A stretch of DNA of 64,000 nt from Nocardia brasiliensis IFM 10847 (GCF_000710915.1 NZ_BAUA01000155.1:1-64000); one strand, 5' to 3'; positions 41,677 to 50,684 are shown, counted from the stretch's first letter. The notes: generated by a model not told the origin, from the sequence alone. Program-made: numbers and translations.

Positions 41677-42552
41677 GTGAAATTCCATCGGGTACTGGCG
41701 ATCCCGGTCCTGGTAGCAACCGCGGCCCTCACCGTCACGGCGTGCGGTTCCGACGACAAGTCCGCCTCCGACACGGTAGTGCGGATCGGCACCACCGACA
41801 AGGACAAAGCCTGGGACGTCTTCGAACAGCGGGCCAAGGACAAGGGCATCACGCTGAAGATCACCAACTTCTCCGACTACAAACAGCCGAATCTGGCGCT
41901 GTCGCAGAAGCAGATCGATGTGAATCTCTTTCAGCACCTTCAGTTCCTGGGCGCCTACAACGTCGCCAACAAGGACACGCTGACCCCGATCGGCTCCACC
42001 TACATCGTGCCGCTCGGCCTGTACTCGAAGAAGCACAAGGCGCTCGCGGACCTGCCCCAGGGCGCGGAGATCGCGATCCCGAACGACCCGACCAACCAGG
42101 CGCGTGCCCTGTTCGTCCTGCAGGCAGCCGGTCTGCTGAAGCTGTCCGGCAGCTCGAGCGCGCCCACCGCGGCCGATGTCGACAAGGGCGCGTCCAAGGT
42201 CAAGGTGACCACGGTCGACGCCGCACAGACCGCGCTCTCGCTCGCGTCCGTGGATGGCGCGGTGATCAACAACACCTTCCTCGACCGCTCCGGCATCGAC
42301 CCCAATTCGGCGCTGTACAAGGATGATCCGAAGAACCCGTCGGCCGAGCCGTACATCAACGCGCTGGTGACCAGGGCCGAGGACAAGAACAACCCGAAGC
42401 TGCTGCAGCTGGTCGAACTCTGGCACGACCCCGAGGTGCAGCGCGCGCACGCCGAGGTCACCAAGAACACGGCAGTCGAGGTGCGCCGCACCGGGCCCGA
42501 ATTGGAGCAGATTCTCCAGCGGGTGCAGCAGACCATTCGTGACGGCAAGTGA
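41677..42552 (+). CDS. metQ: MetQ/NlpA-family substrate-binding lipoprotein (second copy)
   Basis: A 291-residue lipoprotein with lipobox TVTAC. VRIGTTDKDKAWDVFEQRAK and VNLFQHLQFLGAYN are the NLPA ligand-domain motifs. It delivers methionine (or another amino acid) to the MetN-MetI complex. GGGAG lies 8 bases before GTG 41677. The stop overlaps the metN start (GTGA), so metQ-metN-metI form one operon. The divergent copy across a 134-base gap is a paralogue. Confidence 0.9.
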   Translation: MKFHRVLAIPVLVATAALTVTACGSDDKSASDTVVRIGTTDKDKAWDVFEQRAKDKGITLKITNFSDYKQPNLALSQKQIDVNLFQHLQFLGAYNVANKDTLTPIGSTYIVPLGLYSKKHKALADLPQGAEIAIPNDPTNQARALFVLQAAGLLKLSGSSSAPTAADVDKGASKVKVTTVDAAQTALSLASVDGAVINNTFLDRSGIDPNSALYKDDPKNPSAEPYINALVTRAEDKNNPKLLQLVELWHDPEVQRAHAEVTKNTAVEVRRTGPELEQILQRVQQTIRDGK

Positions 42553-43562
42553 GCGATAACCCGCCCGCCGTCGAATTCCGCTCGGTCACCAAAGTTTTCG
42601 GCAAGGGTGCGGATGCCCATGTCGCGCTGGACGGTATCGATCTACGGATCGAACAGGGCGAGATCTTCGGCGTGATCGGCTATTCCGGTGCGGGCAAGAG
42701 CACCCTGGTCCGCCTGATCAACGCCCTGGAGCGGCCGACCAGTGGCAGCATCGAGGTGGCGGGCACCCCCATCACCGGGGTGCGCGAGGCCGAGGTGCGC
42801 CGCCTGCGCCGCGATATCGGGATGGTGTTCCAGCAGTTCAATCTGTTCCGATCCCGCACCGCCGCAGGCAATATCGAGTATCCGCTCAAGGTGGCGGGTT
42901 GGCGGCGGGCCGCGCGCAAGGCGCGGGTCGCGGAGTTGCTCGAGTTCGTCGGACTCTCCGACAAGGCCCGCAGTTACCCCGACCAGCTCTCCGGCGGCCA
43001 GAAGCAACGGGTCGGCATCGCTCGCGCGCTGGCGACCTCACCGTCGCTGCTGCTCGCGGACGAATCGACCTCGGCGCTGGACCCGGAGACCACCGCGGAG
43101 GTGCTGCGCCTGCTGAAGAAGGTCAATCGGGAGCTCGGCGTCACCATCGTGGTGATCACCCACGAGATGGATGTGATCCGTGCCGTCGCCGACCGGGTCG
43201 CCGTGCTCGCCGAGGGCCGGATCGTCGAACTCGCCAGCACCTTCGAGGTTTTCGCGACGCCGCAGGCCGCACCGACGCGATCGTTCGTGGCGACGGTGCT
43301 GCACAACCGGCCGTCCGAGGACGAAGTGCGCAGGCTCGGTGAGCTGCACGGCGGCCGGCTCGTCACGGTGGACGTCGACGACGAGCACGGCATCGGCGCC
43401 GCGTTGACCGTCGCGGCGCACGCCGATGTCCGCTTCGAGGTGGTCTACGGCGGGGTCGGCACGTTGCAGAACAAGACCTTCGGCAGCGTCACCCTGGCGT
43501 TGCACGGAGCCGACGACGCCGTCGACAAGGTGATCGCCGAACTCGGCCCGCGCACGGCCTGA
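42549..43562 (+). CDS. metN: Methionine ABC transporter ATP-binding protein MetN
   Basis: A 337-residue ATPase. Walker A is GYSGAGKSTLVR, the signature LSGGQKQRVGIA, and Walker B LLLADESTSALD. After the ATPase domain there is a C-terminal NIL/ACT-like domain (from about 260), which in MetN binds methionine and inhibits transport when the cell is replete. GTG 42549 overlaps the metQ stop. metI follows after 11 bases. Confidence 0.93.
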   Translation: MSDNPPAVEFRSVTKVFGKGADAHVALDGIDLRIEQGEIFGVIGYSGAGKSTLVRLINALERPTSGSIEVAGTPITGVREAEVRRLRRDIGMVFQQFNLFRSRTAAGNIEYPLKVAGWRRAARKARVAELLEFVGLSDKARSYPDQLSGGQKQRVGIARALATSPSLLLADESTSALDPETTAEVLRLLKKVNRELGVTIVVITHEMDVIRAVADRVAVLAEGRIVELASTFEVFATPQAAPTRSFVATVLHNRPSEDEVRRLGELHGGRLVTVDVDDEHGIGAALTVAAHADVRFEVVYGGVGTLQNKTFGSVTLALHGADDAVDKVIAELGPRTA

Positions 43563-43573
43563 AAGGAGTACCG

Positions 43574-44236
43574 ATGCAAGCGGATTGGGACAAACTCCGG
43601 CCGTTGCTGACCGAGGCGATCGGCACCACCATCTATCTGGTGCTGATCACCTTCGTGATCGGCGGCCTGATCGGACTGTTCCTGGGCACCGTGCTCTACA
43701 CCACCCGCAAGGGCGGGCTGCTCGCGAACGCCCCGATCAACCTGCTGCTCAACGTGATCGTGAACGTGGTGCGGCCGATCCCGTTCATCATCCTGCTCGC
43801 GGCGCTGGGGCCGGTGACGCTGGAAGTCGTCGGCACCACCATCGGCCGCGACGCCGCGGCGTTCGTCATGATCGTGGCGGCGTCGTTCGGCATCGCCCGG
43901 ATCGTGGAGCAGAATCTGGTGACGGTCGACCCCGGCGTGATCGAGGCGGCGCGCGCGGTCGGCGCGGGACCGCTGCGAATCATCTTGACGCTGTTGATTC
44001 CCGAGGCACTCGGCCCGCTGATCCTCGGCTACACGTTCGTGGTGATCTCGATCGTCGACATCTCCGCCATGGCGGGCACCGTCGGCGGCGGCGGCCTGGG
44101 CGATTTCGCGCTGGTCCATGGGTATCAGCAGTTCAACTGGCAGGTCACCTTCGTGGCCACGCTGATCATCGTGGCGGGCGTACAGGGCATCCAGTTCTTC
44201 GGCAACTGGCTGGCCCGAAAAGTATTGCGCCGCTGA
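43574..44236 (+). CDS. metI: Methionine ABC transporter permease MetI
   Basis: A 220-residue membrane permease with about five membrane helices. The EAA motif is VIEAARAVGAGPLRIILTLL, contacting the ATPase. It forms the membrane channel of the MetNI importer. AGGAG sits before ATG 43574. The gene ends 4 bases before a strong terminator. Confidence 0.92.
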   Translation: MQADWDKLRPLLTEAIGTTIYLVLITFVIGGLIGLFLGTVLYTTRKGGLLANAPINLLLNVIVNVVRPIPFIILLAALGPVTLEVVGTTIGRDAAAFVMIVAASFGIARIVEQNLVTVDPGVIEAARAVGAGPLRIILTLLIPEALGPLILGYTFVVISIVDISAMAGTVGGGGLGDFALVHGYQQFNWQVTFVATLIIVAGVQGIQFFGNWLARKVLRR

Positions 44237-44240
44237 CTCA

Positions 44241-44272
44241 CCTGGTGCCCGGGACAGCTCCCGGGCACCAGG
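44241..44272 (+). terminator. Terminator of the metQNI operon
   Basis: CCTGGTGCCCGGGA (44241-44254), loop CAGC, TCCCGGGCACCAGG (44259-44272): a perfect 14-bp stem just after the metI stop. No U-run follows, which is common in high-GC actinobacteria. Confidence 0.9.
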
Positions 44273-44280
44273 CGACGGCG

Positions 44281-44363
44281 TCATTCCACGTTGCTGGTGC
44301 AGAGCGTGGCGCCGACGATGCGCGGCGCGCTCGGCGCCGCCGATACAGCGACCACCGGTTCGT
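44281..44363 (-). pseudogene. Possible remnant of a second DUF4189 C-terminus
   Basis: Just downstream of the DUF4189 gene, another minus-strand frame reads ...APRIVGATLCTSNVE followed by a stop. It resembles the end of the intact gene, ARVVLSACTKNAS, and the DNA is also similar (TGCACCA-AACG). It could be the tail of a lost tandem copy. The stretch is short, so chance is not excluded. Confidence 0.3.
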
Positions 44364-44789
44364 TCAGCTCGCGTTCTTGGTGCACGCGGACAGCACGACG
44401 CGCGCCGGCTGCGGCACGGCACTGCCGAGGTCCGGGAACGGTGGCGCGCTCTCGCCGAGCTTGGCGACCGCCAGCCGCTCCGCCTCCTCCCGCGTCGCCG
44501 CCCAATCGGCCGCGAACGCACCGTCGGCGCCGCGCACGGCCGCCGCACAGCCGTTGGAGAAGCGCACGAGAATCTTGCAGTCGTACACGCCGCAGTCCCG
44601 AATGGCCACCGCATCCGCGGCCACCCAGGATGGTTGATCGACCGAGCCGACCACTTTGCCGGTGCTGGGCGAAAAGGCCAGCGTCCCATGATAATCAGGC
44701 GCCGCGCCGGCGAAGCCCGCGCCGACGACGGTCAATGCCGCGGTGGATGCCAGGACCGCACCGAACGCGGCCCTCCCCAGATTGGACAA
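44364..44789 (-). CDS. DUF4189-type secreted protein
   Basis: A 141-residue exported protein. Signal peptide at about residues 1-30 (FGAVLASTAALTVVGAGFAG). The mature part has the DUF4189 layout: GTLAFSPSTGKVVGS, then CGVYDCKILVRFSNGCAAAV with its paired Cys. The function of the family is unknown; it is common in Nocardia. The start is TTG 44789, unusual but supported by GGGAG 6 bases upstream and by the signal peptide that starts there. It may belong to the ESX-type cluster upstream. Confidence 0.75.
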   Translation of the reverse strand: MSNLGRAAFGAVLASTAALTVVGAGFAGAAPDYHGTLAFSPSTGKVVGSVDQPSWVAADAVAIRDCGVYDCKILVRFSNGCAAAVRGADGAFAADWAATREEAERLAVAKLGESAPPFPDLGSAVPQPARVVLSACTKNAS

Positions 44790-44922
44790 CAGAAACTCCC
44801 GTTCAAAGAAGATGAAGCGAGCTGATCATCACCCACACCACCTACCCTGTCCAGCACCGGAAAATCTGCCGCCGGCACTCGGGGTATCCGCTCGATTCGG
44901 CAGCGCTGCTTCGGATTCGGCC

Positions 44923-45702
44923 CTAGCGACGCGTGCGCAGATACTCGTCGTGCTCGCGATCCTCACGGTAGTACCGCTGCGTGAGTGCGGTCAGCCTGCG
45001 GATCTCGGCGGCCATCGCGGCCGCGTCCATCGGCTTGGCGACGACGGGATCACCGGTCCGCACGTAGTAGCGGCCATCGGGATAGTCCATCCACCAGAAG
45101 CCACGGCCGAACGTGGGGCGCGCGTCGACCGCCGGGCCGGGCAGCACCGTGATCTCACCGAGCGCACGGCGCTCCCGTTTGAACAGCCGGTCGAACCGCT
45201 GCGCGAGGCCCATCGCGTACGCTTCGCGCACCGGCCGCTCCCGATCGGCGGTGATCTCGGCCCGCCGTGCCTCCAGGGGTGGATGGGTGCCCGGCGGCGA
45301 ATCCGGCAGCGCGCCGACCGCATCGGCAGCGACCTGGGCGGCGGTCCCGTAGCGCAGCGTCACGTCTGCGCCGGTGTCCGCGGCGACGCCCGGAAGCTGT
45401 ACCAAAGACGCGGCCGCCGCGTCGCGCACCGCGCCGTGGAAACGGAAGATCCGGGTCAGCTCCGGCGCGCCGAACCCCTTGAGTTCGATCCGGACCTCCG
45501 GCTCCAGCAGGATCTGCAACGCCCGTTCCAGCTCGATCGAATGCCGGTCGAGCAGTGCGGCCGCCGCAGCTTCCCGCTGCGCTACCAGATCGGCGAAATC
45601 GACGGCCTGCGGGCGGAATTGCAGCGGATACGGCAGCCGGTCCCGGCCGTAGGCGTGCCAGAGCAGCTGGAACTCCAGTCCGGTGAAACGCACCTCAATC
45701 AT
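44923..45702 (-). CDS. espG: ESX secretion-associated chaperone EspG-like
   Basis: A 259-residue EspG-family protein: IEVRFTGLEFQLLWHAYGRD at the start, and GFWWMDYPDGRYYVRTGDPV in the C-terminal part. EspG binds the tip of PPE proteins in the cytosol and guides PE-PPE pairs to a type VII secretion system. Its start overlaps the end of a PPE-like gene by 8 bases, consistent with that job. The ESX core genes (eccB-E, mycP) are not in the window. Confidence 0.85.
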   Translation of the reverse strand: MIEVRFTGLEFQLLWHAYGRDRLPYPLQFRPQAVDFADLVAQREAAAAALLDRHSIELERALQILLEPEVRIELKGFGAPELTRIFRFHGAVRDAAAASLVQLPGVAADTGADVTLRYGTAAQVAADAVGALPDSPPGTHPPLEARRAEITADRERPVREAYAMGLAQRFDRLFKRERRALGEITVLPGPAVDARPTFGRGFWWMDYPDGRYYVRTGDPVVAKPMDAAAMAAEIRRLTALTQRYYREDREHDEYLRTRR

Positions 45703-46996
45703 GGTCGCCGATCACCGGCGGCACCGTCTTCGGCAGCGCGTCCAAACCGGTGAGTTCCTCGCCGTGCTCCTGCGTGATCAGATAATCCTTTGTGCCGGTG
45801 GTTTTTTCGTCGTCGCTGCGCCGACCGGCCGCACCCGGAGCCATGCCGGGCATGCCGCTCGTACCCGCCCGGCCGGCGGCCGGGCCCGTCGCGGCCCGCG
45901 CGGCAGCGGCCGGAACCACGCCCGGCTGCTGCGGATTTCCGGGCACGCTGCGGCCGGGGCCGGGCTGCTTGCCGGGCTCGCCGGGAGTAGTGCCCGGGCC
46001 GGAACGGGAAAGGGGCGAAACAGGGTTCGAGCGCGACGGCGTGCCCGGACCGGGCGTGCCCGCCGGTGACGGCGTCGTGGCGACCGGCGTCGTACTGGTC
46101 GGCGTACCAGTGTTCGTGGAAGTGGTAGGCGCGGTGGCCGATTGGTTCGCGGTCGCCGAAGTCGTCGCCGGAGAGCCGGTACTGGCCGCCTGCGTGTTCG
46201 TCGCCGGATTGCCTTCGGGCGCTGCGCTGTTCGGTTGATCAGCCGGATTCGTCTCCGCACCCGCCTTACCGTCGATTCCGGATGACGTGGCAGAACTCGG
46301 ATTCGACGTGCCCGGACCGGCCGAGGGCACCACCGGCGTCGACGAATCGCGCACCACGGTCGGCGCGGGCGGGATGATCGGCACCCCGGTGTCGGTCTGG
46401 TTCGCCACCTGCCAATACACCGTCTGGAGAACGCGTTTCGCTTCCTCCCGCGCCTCGTCCGCGGTGTAGTCGCCGGACTTCATGGCACCGTCGGCAGGCA
46501 GAGTTTTGCCCTTCAGATCCACCGGGGCGGTGAGACCGGGCATCAACGCCTGGGTCTGGTTGAGGCCGGTGTACATCTCCGTGAGCTTGGCGTACAGCAG
46601 GTGTGCCGACGTCGTCAGCTGCCCCGCACCGTCACTGTAGGTACGCACCGCCTCCGCCGCCTTGCCCGCCGCCTGACCGGACCACCCGTTCGCGATCGTG
46701 CGCTGCACGCTCGCATTGAACGTCTCCGTCGTCTCCCGGAACGCGGTGCCGATCTTGAACCACGCCTCCGCGGCCTGCAGCACCGTGCCCGGCTGCATCG
46801 CCGCCACCCGCTGCACCAGATCCGCCAGCGGCAAGGTCTCGAACAGCGCCAGATCCTCGTTCGTGATCCGCGGCGGTTCGTAACCGCCCTGGAACTGATC
46901 AGTGCCGACGTTCGTGACGGCGTAGATGTTCGCACGATCCCTGTTCCACTGCTCCTGCGCCGCGATGATGCGGGCCCGGTACTCGTCGTAGGTCAT
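45695..46996 (-). CDS. PPE-like type VII secretion substrate
   Basis: A 433-residue protein with an N-terminal helical PPE/WXG-like domain (about residues 1-180): ATNGWSG-type turn IANGWSGQAAGKAAEAVRTY and helices matching PPE folds, though the PPE motif itself is replaced by GGYEPPR. The long middle (about 205-375) is Pro/Thr/Ser-rich and low in complexity. The C-terminus is GLDALPKTVPPVIGDHD. It would be exported with the small partner encoded just upstream (ATGA overlap), with EspG as chaperone. Confidence 0.75.
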   Translation of the reverse strand: MTYDEYRARIIAAQEQWNRDRANIYAVTNVGTDQFQGGYEPPRITNEDLALFETLPLADLVQRVAAMQPGTVLQAAEAWFKIGTAFRETTETFNASVQRTIANGWSGQAAGKAAEAVRTYSDGAGQLTTSAHLLYAKLTEMYTGLNQTQALMPGLTAPVDLKGKTLPADGAMKSGDYTADEAREEAKRVLQTVYWQVANQTDTGVPIIPPAPTVVRDSSTPVVPSAGPGTSNPSSATSSGIDGKAGAETNPADQPNSAAPEGNPATNTQAASTGSPATTSATANQSATAPTTSTNTGTPTSTTPVATTPSPAGTPGPGTPSRSNPVSPLSRSGPGTTPGEPGKQPGPGRSVPGNPQQPGVVPAAAARAATGPAAGRAGTSGMPGMAPGAAGRRSDDEKTTGTKDYLITQEHGEELTGLDALPKTVPPVIGDHD

Positions 46997-47370
46997 GCCG
47001 GCGCGTCGATTCCGGTGAGCTGGTCGGCCCGGGACTGATCGACGGAGCGGTAGTTGGCCATGGCCTTGGCGAAGACTTCCTTCATGAGGGTGATCTCGTC
47101 GATGTGCTCTCGGATGCGGTTCTGGATCGAATCCGCGCCGGTAGAACCCTTCGCAGTGAACTTGTCTTCAAGGACCTGTCCCGAAGGGAAACCGCCGAAT
47201 CCAGCAACGGTGGAAACGTTTCGAGACAGTTGCAGGATGTCCCGAAGGTTTTCGATATTGCGATCGCAGTCCTGAGCGAGACCAGCTCCGACGCTCTCAT
47301 CCAGAGTCAGCTCCCCTGCGTTGGCAGCGTCGAGCAACTCTCGCCAAGTCGACAGACTTTCACCAACCAT
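46993..47370 (-). CDS. Small PE-like partner with YxxxD secretion motif
   Basis: A 125-residue helical protein with no signal peptide. Near the C-terminus it carries YRSVD, matching the YxxxD/E export signal of type VII substrates, after a helix (IDEITLMKEVFAKAMA). It probably forms a helical bundle with the PPE-like protein encoded next; the stop overlaps that start. No canonical PE motif is present, so the PE-like label rests on position, size and the YxxxD motif. Confidence 0.65.
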   Translation of the reverse strand: MVGESLSTWRELLDAANAGELTLDESVGAGLAQDCDRNIENLRDILQLSRNVSTVAGFGGFPSGQVLEDKFTAKGSTGADSIQNRIREHIDEITLMKEVFAKAMANYRSVDQSRADQLTGIDAPA

Positions 47371-47379
47371 CAGATTCCC

Positions 47380-47955
47380 CTAGCTCGACGGCAGATACTT
47401 CGCCAAATCGTTCGTGTGCTTGTTCGCCAGGGGGCATGGCTGTCCCTCTTGCGGCATACCGTAGCGGCCGAGCATGTCGAAGATGACCGTACCGCCTGGA
47501 ACTTCAACAGCCACAGCACATCCCAGATGATCATTACGGTCACTGGCCATCGTGAACTGAAGCGCGCGGCGGTTGCCGACCGTCGTCGGCTGCATCTCAA
47601 TGAAATCCCGGCGCTCCTGCACGGCCGTCAGCGTCGGAGTTCCCGCCAGAATGCTGAGGTCGTACCAGCGCGCCTGCGCGCGCCACGCGCACGACTTCCA
47701 GCCATCGAACTCGACACCGGCGAGAGCCGACTTCTTACTGTCCGGGTCAAGTCCCGTAGCCCGCACGGCATCGACAGGAAGCGAGCACGGATCCCACGGC
47801 GCCTGATCCTTCACCGGCGTCCCCGACGCCGACGCACTCGCGCTCGGCGCACTGCTGGTCGCCGGGGTCCCGGACGTGTCGTTGCAACCGGCGAAAAGCA
47901 GCGCGGCGCCGACGGTGAGCGCGAGAGTGCGGACGGTGTTCCCCCTGCTCGGCAT
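47380..47955 (-). CDS. DUF3558-type lipoprotein
   Basis: A 191-residue lipoprotein with signal peptide and lipobox LLFAGC, a Ser/Ala/Thr linker, then the DUF3558 core (WDPCSLPVDAVRATGLDPDS, SCAWRAQ, and a last CPLANKHTNDLAKYL). DUF3558 proteins are common near ESX genes in Nocardia; the function is unknown. AGGGGACG precedes ATG 47955. It lies 9 bases upstream of the PE-like gene. Confidence 0.8.
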   Translation of the reverse strand: MPSRGNTVRTLALTVGAALLFAGCNDTSGTPATSSAPSASASASGTPVKDQAPWDPCSLPVDAVRATGLDPDSKKSALAGVEFDGWKSCAWRAQARWYDLSILAGTPTLTAVQERRDFIEMQPTTVGNRRALQFTMASDRNDHLGCAVAVEVPGGTVIFDMLGRYGMPQEGQPCPLANKHTNDLAKYLPSS

Positions 47956-47973
47956 GACGTCCCCTTCTGCTGG

Positions 47974-48537
47974 TCAGTTTCCCGGCTGCTGCCGCAGATC
48001 CTCTTCACGGTACCGGCAGCCGGTGAGGCCGGTCAGGAGGGCGGCTTTGTTTGTGCCGAGGGTGATCTCGTTGCCGTGGTCGGGCGCGTGCAGGGTGATG
48101 TCGTGGCGGCCGGGGGTGTCGGCGCGCACGGTCAGGGCGGTGATGCCGGTTTCGGCGGCGAGGTCGCGGGCGGCCTGGAGTACGCGGGGCCACTCGTCGT
48201 CGGTGATCGGCACCGCCGAGGTGAGCGAGTCGGTCGTCATGGAGACGCCGGCGGTTTCGAGGTAGGGCGAGGGGCAGCCGAGTTTGCCTTGGCCGCGGTC
48301 GCGCAGGGTTCGCCATTCGAGTTCGGGCGCAACGGTTTTCGCGGCGTCGGCGATCCGCTGGAGCAGGACCGCCAGTTGCCGCTCGGTGTCTTCGACCGAC
48401 GGTAGCTGTCGCAGCTCGGCCTCGGCGTGCGCGATGTCTTCCTTGGACGGGCGGTCGGGATCGTTCATCCTGTCTCCACATCCGGTCAGGACCGTCGCGC
48501 AGACGATCGCCGCGAGTATTCGGGTCACGGCCGTCAT
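47974..48537 (-). CDS. LppA-like lipoprotein
   Basis: A 187-residue lipoprotein with lipobox TVLTGC. The mature protein resembles the LppA family of mycolata: EDTERQLAVLLQRIADAAKT, then YLETAGVSMTTDSLTSAVPI and a final CRYREEDL. No enzyme activity is known. It follows the DUF1023 hydrolase gene with a one-base gap and precedes the DUF3558 gene by 18 bases, so it is part of the ESX-type operon. Confidence 0.7.
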   Translation of the reverse strand: MTAVTRILAAIVCATVLTGCGDRMNDPDRPSKEDIAHAEAELRQLPSVEDTERQLAVLLQRIADAAKTVAPELEWRTLRDRGQGKLGCPSPYLETAGVSMTTDSLTSAVPITDDEWPRVLQAARDLAAETGITALTVRADTPGRHDITLHAPDHGNEITLGTNKAALLTGLTGCRYREEDLRQQPGN

Positions 48538-48538
48538 G

Positions 48539-50230
48539 TCAGCGCACCACCAGTTCCGGCAGTCCGGCGATGACGACGGCCATGTTGTATCCGGCGGTGC
48601 GCAGTTCGCCGTTGCCGCTCGGCCGCGGGTATTCGCTGTGCCCGTTCGAGTCTTCGCGGCGCACGTGGTCGGTGGTCGTGGCCTCGCCTACGGAGAGTTG
48701 CTCCAGTTTCGTGGTGACCGGGTCGGGACCGAACCGGCCGAAGCCGTCGACCAGTGAGATCGGGTCGTCGGGCGCACGCATCACATAGCCGTGGCCCTGT
48801 GCCAGTCCCAGGTCCGGTTCGTCGTTCGCGTTGATTCCGGGCGAGCCGTAGAAGACCGCGTCGTCGATCGGCTGGGTGCGGCCGTGGTCCTGCAGCGCGA
48901 GCGCGGTCGTGTAGGACCCATAGGAGTGGCCGAGCGCCGTGAGGTGCGGGTCCGGCCGGGTCGACGCCACGTCCAAGCCTTCGAAGAATTGCGCCAGTTC
49001 GGGTGCACCGTCCTCGGCCCGCGCCGAGCGTGCGGCCTCCAGCCCGAGGTCCAGCGGCGGTTCGTAGCCGAGCCAGGCGATCGAGGCGACCCGCTCGTCC
49101 GGGCGTCCGGCCAGCCGCAACTGTTTCTCGGCCTCCCGCTGCACCGCTTCGGCCTCGCGGGTCATCCCGTCGAGCGATTGCACGGTGGTCGAGACGCCGG
49201 GCACGGTGACCGAGACGTGGTCGGCGTTGTCGGGGTCGCCGACGGCCACCGCCGCCATCCCCTTGTCTCCCGACTGCACGTCGAGCAGCATCAGCCGCGC
49301 ACCCTTGTCGGGGTTGGCGGGGTCGAGCGGATGCTCTTTCAGGATCTTCTCGATCGAGTCGAGGTCGGTCAGCTTCGCCTCGACCTCGGCCAGTTTCGTC
49401 TTCTCGGCGGCGTAGGGGTCGGGGGCATTCGGATACCGCGCGCCGTCCGGCGCGTCCTTCAGCTGGTCTTTCAGCGCGTCACGGTCCTGAGTCAGCCGGG
49501 CGCGTTCGTCGTCGATCCGATTGACGTTGGCTTCGTGGCGGGCCATGGACGGGATGCCGTCCCGGTTTCCGATCCATTCGGGATGCCGGTCGATGACTTC
49601 GCGGCGCTGCCGCTCGTCCATCGCGTCCCAGTACTCCTTGTTCTGTTGCGGCGTCCCGTTTTCCGGCGGCGCGGGGGCGGTCAGTCCACCCTGGGTCGCG
49701 CCCGCGGCGGAGGCGGCCGCGACGTCGGTGGCGCCGCGGTCGTCGATCTTGCCGTCGGCGGCCTGGTTCAGCACCGCGGCCGCGTCCGCGTCGATATCGT
49801 CGGCCTGTTTCATCACCGCGTGCACGGCGTCCTGCAGTTCCAGCCGCAGCGACTCCACCTGCGCGGGGTCCGGCGCGCCGGGCCGATCGGCGATGGTCAC
49901 GTGGCCGGCGTCCCAGATCTCGAGCCCGTTCGCCGTCGCGGTCTGTTCGATGGCGGCCAGCGTTTCCTTGAGGTGGGTGACCGCTTCCCTGGTCTGCTTC
50001 GTCAGCTCGCGGACCGCGCCGAGGGTGGCGGCCTCGTCGATCAGCTGATCGGTGGTGACGGTGAAGCTGCGGCGCGCGGCCACCGCGGAATCACCCTGCC
50101 AACCGGGCAGCGTGCCGATATCGGCGAGTTGGCCGACCACGTCCTGCACGGTGGTGATGCGCCGAGACAGCGACGTCTCGAGCATTTCCAGCGCCAGCAC
50201 ATTCCACCAGCGAATGTCCGGTAGCAACAT
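48539..50230 (-). CDS. Alpha/beta hydrolase (DUF1023) with WXG100-like N-terminus
   Basis: A 563-residue protein. The N-terminal 110 residues are helical and WXG-like (GTLPGWQGDSAVAARRSF). A coiled-coil middle follows (RIDDERARLTQDRDALKDQL), and then the DUF1023 hydrolase domain (about 280-563) with nucleophile elbow ALGHSYGSYTTALA. DUF1023 enzymes are often next to ESX genes and may be exported. ATG 50230 follows GGGGGGATC. It heads the minus-strand cluster and is divergent from a WXG100 gene. Substrate unknown. Confidence 0.8.
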   Translation of the reverse strand: MLLPDIRWWNVLALEMLETSLSRRITTVQDVVGQLADIGTLPGWQGDSAVAARRSFTVTTDQLIDEAATLGAVRELTKQTREAVTHLKETLAAIEQTATANGLEIWDAGHVTIADRPGAPDPAQVESLRLELQDAVHAVMKQADDIDADAAAVLNQAADGKIDDRGATDVAAASAAGATQGGLTAPAPPENGTPQQNKEYWDAMDERQRREVIDRHPEWIGNRDGIPSMARHEANVNRIDDERARLTQDRDALKDQLKDAPDGARYPNAPDPYAAEKTKLAEVEAKLTDLDSIEKILKEHPLDPANPDKGARLMLLDVQSGDKGMAAVAVGDPDNADHVSVTVPGVSTTVQSLDGMTREAEAVQREAEKQLRLAGRPDERVASIAWLGYEPPLDLGLEAARSARAEDGAPELAQFFEGLDVASTRPDPHLTALGHSYGSYTTALALQDHGRTQPIDDAVFYGSPGINANDEPDLGLAQGHGYVMRAPDDPISLVDGFGRFGPDPVTTKLEQLSVGEATTTDHVRREDSNGHSEYPRPSGNGELRTAGYNMAVVIAGLPELVVR

Positions 50231-50321
50231 CGTCCAGGATCCCCCCACGGAAGTCAGGATTGCTTGCGACGATAGGTATGGTATCCGGGAATTACCGTGA
50301 ATTTTGGATCAGGGGGCGTAA

Positions 50322-50636
50322 ATGGGTGATTCCGTTTCGGTCGATCCGGAACTGCTGCGCGGCGCGGCCGCTCGGCTGGACACGCTGTACGACAATGCGG
50401 GTACCGCGTTGCGCGAGACCGATCAGGCGATCGCCGACAGCCGCGCGGGCTGGCATGACACCGCGGCCACGGCGTTCACCAGGTTCAACGCGTACCTGGA
50501 CGGTCGCCGCACGCTGCTCCAGCAGCACGTGGCCGAGCTCTCCGAATCGCTGAACACGACGGCAGGCGCCCTGCACGCGCAGGACCAATCGCGGGCCGCC
50601 GAGACGAACCAGCTGCAATCCAGCCTGGACCTTTGA
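50322..50636 (+). CDS. WXG100-family type VII secretion protein
   Basis: A 104-residue helical hairpin protein. SRAGWHDTAATAFTRFNAYL supplies the WxG-type turn between two helices, with His in place of the usual residue and Asp for Gly. Such proteins are secreted as dimers by ESX systems. AGGGGGCG precedes ATG 50322. It is divergent from the DUF1023 gene, sharing a promoter region of about 90 bases, and ends at its own terminator. Confidence 0.8.
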   Translation: MGDSVSVDPELLRGAAARLDTLYDNAGTALRETDQAIADSRAGWHDTAATAFTRFNAYLDGRRTLLQQHVAELSESLNTTAGALHAQDQSRAAETNQLQSSLDL

Positions 50637-50684
50637 GTCCAGCAAGCGCATTCCGCAATAGTCTGCGCCGCTGTTATTTTCGCT

